Positions 24,585-33,009 of a DNA stretch of 64,000 bases are shown piece by piece (position 1 is the stretch's first letter; every line of letters begins with the position of its first letter). A program made the position numbers and the translations under genes. Source of the stretch: Bacteroidales bacterium UBA5326 (lineage in GTDB: Bacteria; Bacteroidota; Bacteroidia; Bacteroidales; UBA932); NCBI GenBank assembly GCA_002408205.1, contig DHQY01000009.1, forward strand, positions 124,001 to 188,000. Direction: 5' to 3'. Below the pieces are notes generated by a model. It searched no databases. It saw only the letters and a list, made by a program, of their open reading frames with translations, and was not told the origin of the DNA.

Positions 24585-25160
24585 TTATTCGCGAGTATAC
24601 ATTTCTTTTATTGCCACTTTGACTTTGTTGTTAATACGTCTAAAAAAAGGTGTAGCAAGGAGTATGGCAAAAGCCATGGTCATGCTGAATCCTGTGCAAA
24701 AACCTTTTGAGAAGTCAACAACCGGATTGGGAGCGAAATGTTCCAGGATAAGTATGCCCACAATACACGCGGCAATGCAGGTTACGAACAGATTACGCAG
24801 TGTATTGAAGAACTCCTGTAATTTGAGCAGATGGGTCAAATTATATAAAGGCCTGTCACCCGGATCGAATCGGCATTCTGCTGTTTTACAGCGCAGGTAT
24901 ACCCAGTTGTTACATTCTCCAACAAGTTCAATTCCGGTGTCTTTTAGGAAAATCAGATATGAATTGCTTTCTTTTGAATTCATGCCCTTGTCCAATAGCT
25001 CTACCCTGTATGTATATTCTTCCGGAGTTCCTTTTTCGAATACATACTTTCTGAACCCTGTGCGGATGAGCATCCAGCCTTCGCGCGCCATTTGATTGAT
25101 CCATTCTTCTTCCTTTTCATATTCCCAAAGAAAGAATAGTTTTCTTACCGTTTTTGTCAT
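24585..25160 (-). CDS. DUF2812-domain membrane protein
   Basis: 191-residue protein of unknown function in the DUF2812 family. The N-terminal soluble domain has the family pattern FFLWEYEKEEEWINQMAREGWML followed by YTYRVELLD. Two hydrophobic helices lie near the C-terminus (LFVTCIAACIVGILILEHF and FSMTMAFAILLATPFF), followed by a short basic tail. It lies 18 bp downstream of a PadR-type regulator; the PadR-DUF2812 pairing is common and suggests the membrane protein is the regulated target. I see no catalytic motif. Confidence 0.85.
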   Translation of the reverse strand: MTKTVRKLFFLWEYEKEEEWINQMAREGWMLIRTGFRKYVFEKGTPEEYTYRVELLDKGMNSKESNSYLIFLKDTGIELVGECNNWVYLRCKTAECRFDPGDRPLYNLTHLLKLQEFFNTLRNLFVTCIAACIVGILILEHFAPNPVVDFSKGFCTGFSMTMAFAILLATPFFRRINNKVKVAIKEMYTRE

Positions 25161-25178
25161 GATGTGATATGTTTGTTT

Positions 25179-25493
25179 TTATTCAATGATTTTTGTGCCG
25201 TTTTCCACCAATTCCCGGAGCCGTGTCAATTCGGTGCGGGCTATGCATTTGCCCAGATCCGTTATAACATATTCTTTACGGCGGCTTTCCTCTTCGCCCG
25301 GCAGCGCCCTGATCCATCCTTTTTCAAGCATGGACGAGATGGCTCCGTATAGCGTTCCGGCAGAAAGTCTGAGCCTTCCGCCACTCATTTTTCCCGTTTC
25401 CTGCATAATGCCATATCCGTGAAGCGGACTGTACAACGCCAGCAATGTATAGAAAACAGCTTCTGTCAGTACGATATTGTCTTGTGGATTCAT
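25179..25493 (-). CDS. PadR-family transcriptional regulator (with DUF2812)
   Basis: Winged-helix repressor of 104 residues. The PadR pattern is clear: TEAVFYTLLALYSPLHGYGIMQ, then LRLSAGTLYGAISSMLEKGWI (recognition helix) and KEYVITDLGKCI (wing). PadR proteins usually repress their own operon and respond to small molecules or stress. Its promoter carries an inverted repeat (25515-25554) around the -7 box, consistent with autoregulation. It is the first gene of a two-gene operon with the DUF2812 membrane protein. Confidence 0.92.
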   Translation of the reverse strand: MNPQDNIVLTEAVFYTLLALYSPLHGYGIMQETGKMSGGRLRLSAGTLYGAISSMLEKGWIRALPGEEESRRKEYVITDLGKCIARTELTRLRELVENGTKIIE

Positions 25494-25514
25494 ATTCTTT
25501 TATATTACGTCTGG

Positions 25515-25554
25515 CGATATATCGGAAGACGATACAAAGGTAGCCGATATATTT
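25515..25554. promoter_or_regulatory. Candidate PadR operator pair around a -7 box
   Basis: CGATATATCG, a perfect 10-bp palindrome at 25515-25524, and a second near-copy CGATATATTT at 25545-25554 lie exactly 30 bp apart. They straddle the minus-strand -7 box TACCTTTG (25535-25542). Read another way, ATATATCGG (25517-25525) and CCGATATAT (25544-25552) form a perfect 9-bp inverted repeat with an 18-bp centre. Repressor occupancy here would cover the promoter. Assignment to this PadR is by position only. Confidence 0.6.
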
Positions 25555-25566
25555 TAATATCCAAAA

Positions 25567-25597
25567 AAAAGACGCTTTCAAACTGAAAGCGTCTTTT
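25567..25597. terminator. Strong hairpin terminator
   Basis: 14-bp perfect stem AAAAGACGCTTTCA / TGAAAGCGTCTTTT with a 3-base loop. On the minus strand it is followed by eight T residues, placed 22 bp after the stop of the TPR lipoprotein gene. It separates that gene from the PadR operon. Confidence 0.85.
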
Positions 25598-25618
25598 AAT
25601 AAATATGGTTAGGTATGA

Positions 25619-27268
25619 TTAGCGGTATTTTGCAAATTCAATATCCTTTGCTGCTTTAGCGGCCAGAGCAGGAACTTTATTGATCTTTTCCATAAGTTCA
25701 TTTACTTTCGAAGCCTGTCCCTTGCGTGCGGCAATTACTGCTTTCACGTATGTGGTTTTCATACAGGTACATTCAGAAAGTGCTTCTTCCGCTTTATCGA
25801 GATTCCCGTTCAGCAACTGAGCCAGGCAGGCGTTCATATGTTTCTGGCCATTTAGTTTGACAAGAGCATCTTTGTATTTCCCGTTAAGGATGTCAATGGC
25901 GCCGGAATTGTACTTAGCCTGGTCACATCCCGATTGAGCAAAATATTGTGCGGCCTTATCGAAATTTCCTTTACGCATTTCAATAACACCCAGGTTGTTG
26001 GCAACGACAGGATCTTTGGCATCGCATTTAGCCAAAGCGGCAGCAGCCTCGTTCACCTTATTGGCAGAAAGGTAAGCTACGGCCAGATTATTGAACCCTC
26101 TTGCAGAGTTGTATTTTTCGGCAGCTTGCTTGTACAGGCTGATTTTGGTGTCTTTGTCCTTAACAAGGGTAGCGGCATAGAGCAGCGCTTCTTCGTCTAA
26201 AGCATCTATGTTGCCTGAAGCCATCTCAATGAGTTCTTCGTCTGAATAATTGGTGAATTCAATGTTGGCAACAAGACGGGCTCTTCGAAGTTCCGGGAGT
26301 ACTTTTTCTTCCAGAGTTTTGTATACAGCAGACATGTTTCTTATTTCACGTTCGCGGACAACAGGGTCTGAATACATCGATAAAACACGCAGGATAAGAT
26401 CTTTGTCTCCAAGGTTGGTCTTACCAACCAGTTCCTTGAATCCTTCCCAGTCTTCACCAAAAGTAGAGGTACTCAGGGGTGCATCGGGTTTGATTTTTTT
26501 GGTGATCTTGTCGTAGGCTTTCTGAGCGCTCTTCATACGGTTGCTAGACAATTTCTCATTGAAGTCAACGGGGCCTTCAGGCGAAGCATAAGCCAGGATT
26601 TCTGTGCCGGTAAGAGTCCTTCTTTCGTCTGCAGGCAGTTTTTTAAGGAAATCCTGAAATTCTTTGATCTCTGCTTTGGTAAGCTCTTTGGAACGAACCT
26701 GGGCTGAGTTTTTGGCATACATGATAGCGGTTTCCTGAGCTTCCGCAATAACCTTTTGGTAGTTGTCCTTCATCAGCACGGGGACGCCTTCCAGTTCTAC
26801 CCATTTATAAGTAATATTGGCTCCGTCGGCAATTTTATAGGCAACAGGGATATCCCATACGTTGTCCTTATAGATTACCGCACTGCGGAGTTCAAGATGC
26901 GATTTGGCCATGCCTTCTACGTAGCCGAATTGTACCTGATGCTGGATATCTTTCCCTGCCAGGGGGATTACATTGTAGTTATCCAGAACTTTCTCTCCCT
27001 GGAGTTTCAATACGGGAGCGGCAACTTCACCTCCTTCGTATACCAGGACAGGGGTAACTTCCAGAATGGCTTTCGGATGGAAATAACCTTCGGGGAATTT
27101 AAGCGTATAGGTAACGTCAATTTTGTCGGCAACAACTTCCAGCACAGCCGGGTTGCAGGTCTTTTCTACATCATCTGCGTATTTGACCATATCTTTGGGA
27201 TTGCTGCAGGCCATAAGTACGACACCCAGGGTGGCTATACTTAAAACGCGGAATAAAGATTTTTTCAT
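25619..27268 (-). CDS. TPR-repeat lipoprotein
   Basis: Lipoprotein of 549 residues. The signal peptide ends LMAC with the lipidated Cys at 21. An N-terminal beta-rich region (about 45-170; TYTLKFPEGYFHPKAILEVTPVL) is followed by ILAYASPEGPVDFNEKLSSNR, which resembles the peptidoglycan-binding loop region of OmpA-like domains. The C-terminal half is TPR-like helices (YNSARGFNNLAVAYLSANKVNEAA, NNLGVIEMRKGNFDKAAQYF). I chose the ATG at 27266-27268; the in-frame extension to 27520 crosses the promoter and the divergent gene. The function is unknown; a role as an envelope scaffold is plausible. The gene is followed by a strong terminator. Confidence 0.82.
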   Translation of the reverse strand: MKKSLFRVLSIATLGVVLMACSNPKDMVKYADDVEKTCNPAVLEVVADKIDVTYTLKFPEGYFHPKAILEVTPVLVYEGGEVAAPVLKLQGEKVLDNYNVIPLAGKDIQHQVQFGYVEGMAKSHLELRSAVIYKDNVWDIPVAYKIADGANITYKWVELEGVPVLMKDNYQKVIAEAQETAIMYAKNSAQVRSKELTKAEIKEFQDFLKKLPADERRTLTGTEILAYASPEGPVDFNEKLSSNRMKSAQKAYDKITKKIKPDAPLSTSTFGEDWEGFKELVGKTNLGDKDLILRVLSMYSDPVVREREIRNMSAVYKTLEEKVLPELRRARLVANIEFTNYSDEELIEMASGNIDALDEEALLYAATLVKDKDTKISLYKQAAEKYNSARGFNNLAVAYLSANKVNEAAAALAKCDAKDPVVANNLGVIEMRKGNFDKAAQYFAQSGCDQAKYNSGAIDILNGKYKDALVKLNGQKHMNACLAQLLNGNLDKAEEALSECTCMKTTYVKAVIAARKGQASKVNELMEKINKVPALAAKAAKDIEFAKYR

Positions 27269-27325
27269 AGTTAATTTTTTAATTAATATAGGTGTACAGA
27301 ATATCTTACTAATGTAACGCACTGT

Positions 27326-27363
27326 TATTATCTTACAAATGTAGTACAAAAATTGTATCTTTG
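27326..27363. promoter_or_regulatory. Mirror promoter TPR lipoprotein / sigma-54-type regulator
   Basis: CAAATGTA (27336-27343; minus box TACATTTG) and TATCTTTG (27356-27363; plus box) are separated by 12 bp. The plus box ends 5 nt before the regulator ATG. The 18 bp at 27326-27343 also occur at the S46 peptidase promoter (15148-15165), and a variant TATCTTACTAATGTA lies at 27302-27316. Confidence 0.72.
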
Positions 27364-27368
27364 CAAAG

Positions 27369-28583
27369 ATGGATATTACGTCAATTAAACAACGTTTTGA
27401 GATTATCGGGACCAGTCCGCTGCTTGACAGGGCTCTCGATGTCGCGGCACAGGTAGCCGCAACAGATCTCTCGGTATTGGTAACCGGCGAGAGCGGAGTG
27501 GGAAAGGAGTTCATTCCCAAGATTATTCATGCCAACAGCGCACGGAAACATGGCAATTATTTTGCCGTGAATTGCGGAGCTATTCCTGAAGGGACCATCG
27601 ATTCCGAATTGTTCGGACATCAGAAAGGGTCATTTACCGGTGCCCACGAAGACCGTATGGGATACTTCGAAGTTGCCAACGGCGGGACCCTTTTTCTTGA
27701 CGAGGTGGCGGAACTGCCTCTTTCTACCCAGGTGCGTCTTCTGCGTGTGTTGGAAGCCGGTGAATTCATAAGGGTAGGATCGTCCAAGGTACAGAAGACC
27801 GATGTGCGGGTTATTACTGCTACAAACATTAATCTGCCTCATGCCATAAAGGCCGGAAAGTTCAGAGAAGATCTCTATTACCGTTTAAATACAGTTCCCA
27901 TAGTCATTCCTCCCCTGAGAGAACGCCCTCAGGACATTCATCTCCTGTTTAGAAAATTCGCAGCCGATTTTGCAGAAAAATACAAAATGCCCGTAATCAG
28001 ACTAACAGATCCGGCCCGTTCCTTACTGGAACACTATCGGTGGCCCGGGAATGTACGCCAGTTAAAGAATGTGGCAGAACAGCTTAGTATTCTGGAACAT
28101 AACCGTCTTGTGAACGATCAGACGTTACAACATTACCTACCCCAGGACAGTCCCATGCATCTTCCGGTGGTGTTTAACACGCAATCGTCACAAAACGAAG
28201 ACTACCTCACCGAACGGGACATCCTGTATAAAGTTCTGTTCCAACTCCGTTCCGAGGTAGATGAACTTCGAAAAAAAGTGGAGCTTATGGACAACGTGGC
28301 TCCCTGTCCACCGGCCGGTGCGGGTAAAATCCTGCCTCATACAGCTGTACCGCAGCCTCGTCCCATGGAACCGGAAGAGGATGATGTTACCGAAGGGGAG
28401 ATTCTTCCCATGGACACGCCCGTTGATGTTCCGGCTCAGGATTATTCGCTGGATTCACTCGAAAGAGAACTTATTATGAAGGCGTTGAAAAAACATAATG
28501 GACACCGGAAATCCACTGCCAGTGAATTGGGTATTGCGGAACGGACTTTGTACAGGAAAATAAAAGAATACCAAATTGAATAA
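27369..28583 (+). CDS. Sigma-54 interaction-domain transcriptional regulator
   Basis: 404-residue AAA+ bacterial enhancer-binding protein without an N-terminal sensor or receiver domain: the AAA+ core begins almost at the start. Walker A GESGVGKE is at 40-47, the sigma-54 contact loop reads GSFTGA (87-92; canonical GAFTGA), Walker B TLFLDEV is at 107-113 and the arginine-finger region follows. A Pro/Glu-rich linker (about 300-365) leads to a C-terminal Fis-type HTH (HRKSTASELGIAERTLYRKI). Without a sensory domain, activity is probably set by partner proteins or level. It is followed, with 1 bp between stop and ATG, by the lptE-like gene, an arrangement conserved in Bacteroidales as far as I know. 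No sigma-54 -24/-12 site was recognised nearby. Confidence 0.92.
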   Translation: MDITSIKQRFEIIGTSPLLDRALDVAAQVAATDLSVLVTGESGVGKEFIPKIIHANSARKHGNYFAVNCGAIPEGTIDSELFGHQKGSFTGAHEDRMGYFEVANGGTLFLDEVAELPLSTQVRLLRVLEAGEFIRVGSSKVQKTDVRVITATNINLPHAIKAGKFREDLYYRLNTVPIVIPPLRERPQDIHLLFRKFAADFAEKYKMPVIRLTDPARSLLEHYRWPGNVRQLKNVAEQLSILEHNRLVNDQTLQHYLPQDSPMHLPVVFNTQSSQNEDYLTERDILYKVLFQLRSEVDELRKKVELMDNVAPCPPAGAGKILPHTAVPQPRPMEPEEDDVTEGEILPMDTPVDVPAQDYSLDSLERELIMKALKKHNGHRKSTASELGIAERTLYRKIKEYQIE

Positions 28584-28584
28584 G

Positions 28585-29100
28585 ATGAAAAAAGGAAGAT
28601 ATGTCCTTTACGCCGGATTTATGTTGCTAACCGTTCTCTGCTGTACGCGTTGCTGGTGGTATTCTTTTTCCGCGACTACCATAGATCCCGCGGCAGAAAC
28701 TATAAGTGTCGGGTATATTGAGAACAGGGCCGAGCGCATAAACCCTTCTCTGAGCAACCTTATGACAGAGGGCCTCAAGGACAAATACACCAAATTAACC
28801 AGACTGTCTGTTATTTCCGAAGAAGGAGACTATGCTGTTGAAGGAGAAATTACAGGATACTCCATTGCTCCAATTGCCGTAACGGCAGATGAAGTAGCTT
28901 CCAAGAACCGGTTGACCGTAACGGTTAAAATTCGGTTTGAAAATACTCTTAACCCAAAAGAAAATTTTGAAAAGAATTTTTCGGGTTTTGAAGATTACGA
29001 TTCAACCATATCCTTTGACGCCGCTGAGGCTGTCCTCGTGGATACCATTCTGGAAAAAATCGTGGAAGAGATATTTAATGCCACATTGGCCAACTGGTAA
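28585..29100 (+). CDS. lptE: LptE-like outer-membrane LPS assembly lipoprotein
   Basis: Likely Bacteroidota LptE, the lipoprotein plug of the LptD barrel that inserts LPS at the cell surface. From the ATG at 28585 (MKKGRYVLYAGFMLLTVLCC) it has 171 residues: a signal sequence with several Cys, then WWYSFSATTIDPAAETISVGYIENRA and NLMTEGLKDKYTKLTRLSVI, matching the LptE/RlpB core. A TTG 9 nt upstream, overlapping the preceding gene, is a less likely start. The lipobox is atypical (VLCC or CTRC rather than LxGC), so the exact lipidated Cys is uncertain. The sigma-54 regulator, this gene, a TPR protein and secG form one operon. Confidence 0.82.
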   Translation: MKKGRYVLYAGFMLLTVLCCTRCWWYSFSATTIDPAAETISVGYIENRAERINPSLSNLMTEGLKDKYTKLTRLSVISEEGDYAVEGEITGYSIAPIAVTADEVASKNRLTVTVKIRFENTLNPKENFEKNFSGFEDYDSTISFDAAEAVLVDTILEKIVEEIFNATLANW

Positions 29101-29120
29101 TAAAGAAACGGGAACGAACA

Positions 29121-29846
29121 ATGGATGCCAATTCATTTTATGAAACGTATATAAATGCCGGGCCTTCCGATCTGGCCTCCCGCGGTTACATTCTTCAGGA
29201 GACAGTACGTCAGCATCCCTGGTTTTCACTGGCCCGCTTACTTCTGTTCAAATCGTTATGCGGCCTGGGCGGAGAGGCTTATTTGTCGGAATCTGAGAGA
29301 ACGGCCGCGTATGTCTATTCAAGGTCACAGTTGTTTAATATCCTGGAAGAAGCAAAAAAGCAACAACTGGCATTGGGTGACGAAGATTTTTTCACACTCG
29401 ACCTGACGAAGGATATTGAAAAAGATGAAACCCCGGCGCCTGAGCAGGAGCCCGTTTCTACACACATGGATCCCCTGAAGGAGATCGTGCTGGAAGACAC
29501 ACAACCCCGCGTCTTCATGGTGGGGGCCGATTATTTCGGGAAGGCCGAGATGGATACTGTTTCACTTGATGTTTCGGCGCCCATTGACCGGTTTATCAGT
29601 GAAAAACCCCGCTTTACGCAGGTGCTCAGACGGACGGGCGACGATGTGGATACACGGGAGCAGGAAACCCCTCCTACTTTAGTGGATGATGAATTTGTAA
29701 CAGAAACCCTTGCCCGGATTTATGCCGAACAGGGCTATTATAAGTTAGCCATAGCCTGTTACAGCAAACTAATTTTGTTATATCCGAAAAAAAGCGCTTA
29801 CTTTGCGGCCCTTGCCCAAGAAATAAAATTAAAAATAAATCAATAA
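29121..29846 (+). CDS. Conserved TPR-like cytoplasmic protein upstream of secG
   Basis: 241 residues with no signal peptide or membrane helix. The helical N-terminal part (DLASRGYILQETVRQHPWFSLARLL) and the C-terminal LARIYAEQGYYKLAIACYSKLILLYPKK, one recognisable TPR unit, are separated by an acidic, Pro/Glu-rich middle (DETPAPEQEPVSTH). The position between lptE and secG suggests an envelope-biogenesis link, but the function is unknown to me. The start is 20 bp after lptE and the stop 5 bp before secG. Confidence 0.72.
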   Translation: MDANSFYETYINAGPSDLASRGYILQETVRQHPWFSLARLLLFKSLCGLGGEAYLSESERTAAYVYSRSQLFNILEEAKKQQLALGDEDFFTLDLTKDIEKDETPAPEQEPVSTHMDPLKEIVLEDTQPRVFMVGADYFGKAEMDTVSLDVSAPIDRFISEKPRFTQVLRRTGDDVDTREQETPPTLVDDEFVTETLARIYAEQGYYKLAIACYSKLILLYPKKSAYFAALAQEIKLKINQ

Positions 29847-29851
29847 AGACC

Positions 29852-30193
29852 ATGTATACAGCTACTGCCATTCTTATAGTCATCGCAAGCATTTTGTTGA
29901 CACTTGTCGTGTTGGTGCAAAACTCCAAAGGGGGCGGTCTGGCAGCAAATTTTGCTACCGGTAACAATACTTTTGGCGTACGTCAGACAGCTGATTTTCT
30001 GGAAAAAGCAACCTGGACGCTTGCCATCGCCATTCTGGTTCTTTGTTTATTGGGAACTACTTTTATCTCTACCGGAAGAAACAAAAAGAATTCAGATCTT
30101 GAACAACGGATAGAACAAACACAACAACCCACCGGCCTTCCACAATTTCCTGCAGAAGGCAGCGCACCTGAGCCTGTGACTCCCGTAGAATAA
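29852..30193 (+). CDS. secG: Protein translocase subunit SecG
   Basis: Small subunit of the SecYEG channel that helps SecA-driven protein export. The 113 residues show two membrane helices (ATAILIVIASILLTLVVLVQ and TWTLAIAILVLCLLGTTFI) joined by the conserved loop VQNSKGGGLAANFATGNNTFGVRQTADFLEKATW (quoted in parts: GGGLAANF, FGVRQTADFLEKATW). A Gln/Pro-rich C-terminal tail follows, longer than in E. coli. It is last in the operon and followed by a hairpin terminator at 30216-30248. Confidence 0.94.
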   Translation: MYTATAILIVIASILLTLVVLVQNSKGGGLAANFATGNNTFGVRQTADFLEKATWTLAIAILVLCLLGTTFISTGRNKKNSDLEQRIEQTQQPTGLPQFPAEGSAPEPVTPVE

Positions 30194-30215
30194 AAGACAG
30201 AATAGCTATCATATG

Positions 30216-30248
30216 ACCGTCCCGGGTTTACCGGGGCGGTTTTTTTTG
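30216..30248 (+). terminator. Terminator after secG, abutting kbl promoter
   Basis: Stem ACCGTCCCGG / CCGGGGCGGT (one G-U pair) with loop GTTTA, followed by eight T residues. The kbl -7 box TAATTTTG begins at 30249, directly after the T tract. Confidence 0.85.
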
Positions 30249-30256
30249 TAATTTTG
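30249..30256 (+). promoter_or_regulatory. -7 box of kbl
   Basis: TAATTTTG, 20 nt before the ATG at 30277. The terminator hairpin occupies the position where a -33 element would lie. Confidence 0.6.
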
Positions 30257-30276
30257 GGCGGCTAAAAAAACAGGCT

Positions 30277-31467
30277 ATGTATACTAATTTTCAAAAATAC
30301 CTTAAAGAAGAACTGGCCGGCATTCAGGAAGCCGGTTTATACAAAAACGAACGTATTATTACTTCACCACAAAAAGCGGCTATTCAGGTGGGTCATCAGG
30401 ATGTGCTCAATTTTTGCGCGAATAATTATCTGGGACTTTCCAATAACCTGGAACTTATTTCGGCCGCAAAAGAAGCCCTGGACCGGCGCGGCTACGGTAT
30501 GTCGAGCGTCCGTTTTATTTGCGGGACACAAGACCTGCACAAAGAACTGGAACAAACCATCGCTGAATTTTTCGGGACCGAAGACACTATCCTTTATGCC
30601 TCGTGTTTTGATGCCAACGGAGGCGTTTTTGAACCGCTCCTTTCCGAAGAGGATGCCATCATTTCAGACGCGCTCAACCATGCATCCATTATTGACGGGG
30701 TCAGACTGTGCAAGGCAAAGCGTTACCGTTATGCGAACGCAGATATGAGCGAATTGGAAACATGCCTTCAACAGGCACAGGAACAGCGTTTCCGTATTGT
30801 TGTCACCGACGGCGTGTTCTCTATGGACGGCAATGTGGCTCCTGTAGACAGGATTTGTGAACTGGCCCGTAAGTACGATGCCATGGTTATGGTTGACGAA
30901 TCGCACTCTGCTGGTGTAGTAGGGCGAACCGGACGGGGAACCACGGAGCTTTTCAATCTGCGGGGCCGGGTAGAGATTCTTACCGGCACGCTGGGCAAAG
31001 CTTTTGGAGGAGCAGTAGGAGGTTTTACTACCGGCAAAAAGGAGATCATAGATATGCTTAGACAGCGTTCCCGCCCATATCTTTTCTCCAATTCCATACC
31101 TCCCATGGTGGCTGCTGCGGGAACGGCGGCTTTCAAATTATTAAGCAGAGATAATACATTACAGGACAAACTGCACTCAAATACCAAATACTTCATTGAA
31201 CGGATGCGGGAAGCCGGTTTTGATATCAAACCGTCACAAAGTGCCATTTGTGCCGTTATGCTGTACGATGCCCGTTTATCACAGGATTTTGCCGCCCTTC
31301 TCCAACAGGAAGGTATTTACGTAACAGGGTTCTATTATCCGGTAGTACCAAAAGGTCAGGCCCGTATCCGCGTTCAGATTTCTGCGGGACACGAGCCTGT
31401 TCAACTGGATAAGTGTGTAGATGCTTTTATTAAAGTTGGCAGGCAGCTACACGTAACAGGGCAGTGA
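30277..31467 (+). CDS. kbl: Glycine C-acetyltransferase (2-amino-3-ketobutyrate CoA ligase)
   Basis: PLP enzyme of the alpha-oxoamine synthase family that joins glycine and acetyl-CoA reversibly, in threonine breakdown. The 396 residues equal E. coli Kbl. FCANNYLGLSNN, the RFICGTQDLHKELE segment, VTDGVFSMDGNVAPVD, MVDESHSAGVVG (PLP-binding Asp and His) and TGTLGKAFGGAVGG (Schiff-base Lys) are visible. 7-keto-8-aminopelargonate synthase is a close relative, but the GTQDLHKELE and SMDGNVAP patterns favour Kbl. No threonine dehydrogenase gene is adjacent. Its TGA abuts the TGA of the convergent PspC gene, forming the palindrome TGATCA. Confidence 0.94.
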   Translation: MYTNFQKYLKEELAGIQEAGLYKNERIITSPQKAAIQVGHQDVLNFCANNYLGLSNNLELISAAKEALDRRGYGMSSVRFICGTQDLHKELEQTIAEFFGTEDTILYASCFDANGGVFEPLLSEEDAIISDALNHASIIDGVRLCKAKRYRYANADMSELETCLQQAQEQRFRIVVTDGVFSMDGNVAPVDRICELARKYDAMVMVDESHSAGVVGRTGRGTTELFNLRGRVEILTGTLGKAFGGAVGGFTTGKKEIIDMLRQRSRPYLFSNSIPPMVAAAGTAAFKLLSRDNTLQDKLHSNTKYFIERMREAGFDIKPSQSAICAVMLYDARLSQDFAALLQQEGIYVTGFYYPVVPKGQARIRVQISAGHEPVQLDKCVDAFIKVGRQLHVTGQ

Positions 31468-33009
31468 TCAGAAGTCAAAATCTTTAAAGATCTTTACTTC
31501 TTTTCTTGGCGATACTCCAAATTCGTGCTGTACCGGATCGCGGACAATGACTGTCATATCGTGAGGTACATAGAGTCTGATTTTACTCAGATTCCCTTTC
31601 CAGGGATGTTCTTCTGTTGCCGTAAAAGCATGAACAGACAGCACATTGCCTTCCTGGCTGAGAACAGGCTTGCTCTCTTCTGCCGAGATTTCAGCAACCC
31701 GTTCCGAGCGGCCGAATGCCTGAGATCTGATCCGGACATAAGGGGTTTCTTCGTTGGACTGACGGACAATGGTAACGCCCGGAAATGCGGTAACACTTAG
31801 GTCTTTACGTTTGCCTTCAATCCAGCCCAGGCGGTAGTGCGATTCGTCTGCTTCCAGAAGATAGTTTTCGTGGGGGAATTCGCGGTCCGCTTTAAGTTCA
31901 ATATAAAGGGTATCTGAGGTAAACGCCAGATCAATGGTTTCGTTAAATTCTGCAGTACGGCGGAAATTGTTAAGACCGTGGGCACTCACAGCAATCAGGC
32001 CTAATATGGAAGCAATCCATAAGATGATCATGCTTACACCCAGCCATTTGTGTCCCCTGATATTAAACAGCAATACACAGCCAAGGTAAATCAGGCCAAT
32101 CAGTGGCAGACAAATTATCATTAGTATGAAAACCTTGAACAAGACAGGATTCCCGCTGAATGCGATCAGGTCAAGGAATGAAGTAGGTACGGCACTCAAA
32201 GCATATCCGCCGGCAAAGAAAGCCACAACAAGTCCAATAAGTACAGAAGTGCTCACCAGGAGGAAAAATCCTCCAATCAGAATGGCAAAAATCCTCCCGA
32301 TAACGTACCAAAACCTGTTGCCGCCCGATCTGTCCACTGCGGTGTTTTTACGTTCATATTCATAACGATATGGCCTTCTTCTGCGTCTGTTATTCTGCAC
32401 TTCCCTGGCAGACAGGGGCTCACCTCTCATGGCATATCTGTCTTCCACACTTCGGGCAGCCGGAACTATAATCCACATGAAAATATAAACCAGCACCAAC
32501 AGTCCGGAAAGGCTAAAGGTGATATTATGTAAATGATCGTTAAACATGGCGTACTTAAAGGCCGAAGAACCCAGGACAAGAGCAATAAGAAGCACCCTTA
32601 CAAGAATTGTGTCAATATTGAGATAAGCGGCAAGCCCGGAACAGACTCCGCCTATTACACGGTGTTCTGTGTCGCGGTAAAGCCTTTTGGGGATTCTCTT
32701 GGTATCTGCCGTAAAATCATAAGAACGGCTGGCTGTTTCGTCCGAAATATCTTCAATGACCTCGGGTGTTCCCATGATCTCCAGCACTTCATCTACGTTG
32801 GCCTTGGAGACTACTTTGTTTCCCATTTCGGTCCGTTCGGATAAAAGCTCGGCAATGCGTTCTTCTATCCCGTCCATGATCTCGGTTCCTCCATCCTCTC
32901 CCGAATAATAACGACGCAGGTGATCGAGATACACTTTCAAAACGCTGTATGCATCTTCGGCCAGCGTGAAAGGTATTTTATTGATACTGACTTTTATTAC
33001 TTTATTCAT
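31468..33009 (-). CDS. PspC-domain membrane protein (513 aa)
   Basis: Envelope-stress type protein. The N-terminal region (MNKVIKVSINKIPFTLAEDAY, YLDHLRRYYSG, ERIAELL) matches that of the smaller operon partner. The PspC domain follows (KRLYRDTEHRVIGGVCSGLAAYLNIDTILVRVL), then several membrane helices (about 130-340). A C-terminal soluble beta-rich domain (about 360-500, LYIELKADREF, ISAEESKPVLSQEGN) resembles the adhesin-like DUF4097 type. It ends the PspC-PadR-PspC operon and overlaps the padR stop by 4 bp (ATGA). A role in membrane stress response is inferred from PspC elsewhere. Confidence 0.85.
   Translation of the reverse strand: MNKVIKVSINKIPFTLAEDAYSVLKVYLDHLRRYYSGEDGGTEIMDGIEERIAELLSERTEMGNKVVSKANVDEVLEIMGTPEVIEDISDETASRSYDFTADTKRIPKRLYRDTEHRVIGGVCSGLAAYLNIDTILVRVLLIALVLGSSAFKYAMFNDHLHNITFSLSGLLVLVYIFMWIIVPAARSVEDRYAMRGEPLSAREVQNNRRRRRPYRYEYERKNTAVDRSGGNRFWYVIGRIFAILIGGFFLLVSTSVLIGLVVAFFAGGYALSAVPTSFLDLIAFSGNPVLFKVFILMIICLPLIGLIYLGCVLLFNIRGHKWLGVSMIILWIASILGLIAVSAHGLNNFRRTAEFNETIDLAFTSDTLYIELKADREFPHENYLLEADESHYRLGWIEGKRKDLSVTAFPGVTIVRQSNEETPYVRIRSQAFGRSERVAEISAEESKPVLSQEGNVLSVHAFTATEEHPWKGNLSKIRLYVPHDMTVIVRDPVQHEFGVSPRKEVKIFKDFDF

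Noticed and set aside
25567..25597. Perfect 14-bp inverted repeat as an insertion-sequence end
   Set aside because: Three-base loop, flanking T tract and position after a stop codon identify a terminator.
27269..27520. N-terminal extension of the TPR lipoprotein
   Set aside because: It crosses the promoter and the start of the divergent regulator, and would bury the signal peptide and lipobox inside the protein.
27369..28583. Sigma-54 promoter sites (GG-N10-GC) near the activator gene
   Set aside because: I could not identify a convincing -24/-12 element by reading; its targets are probably elsewhere.
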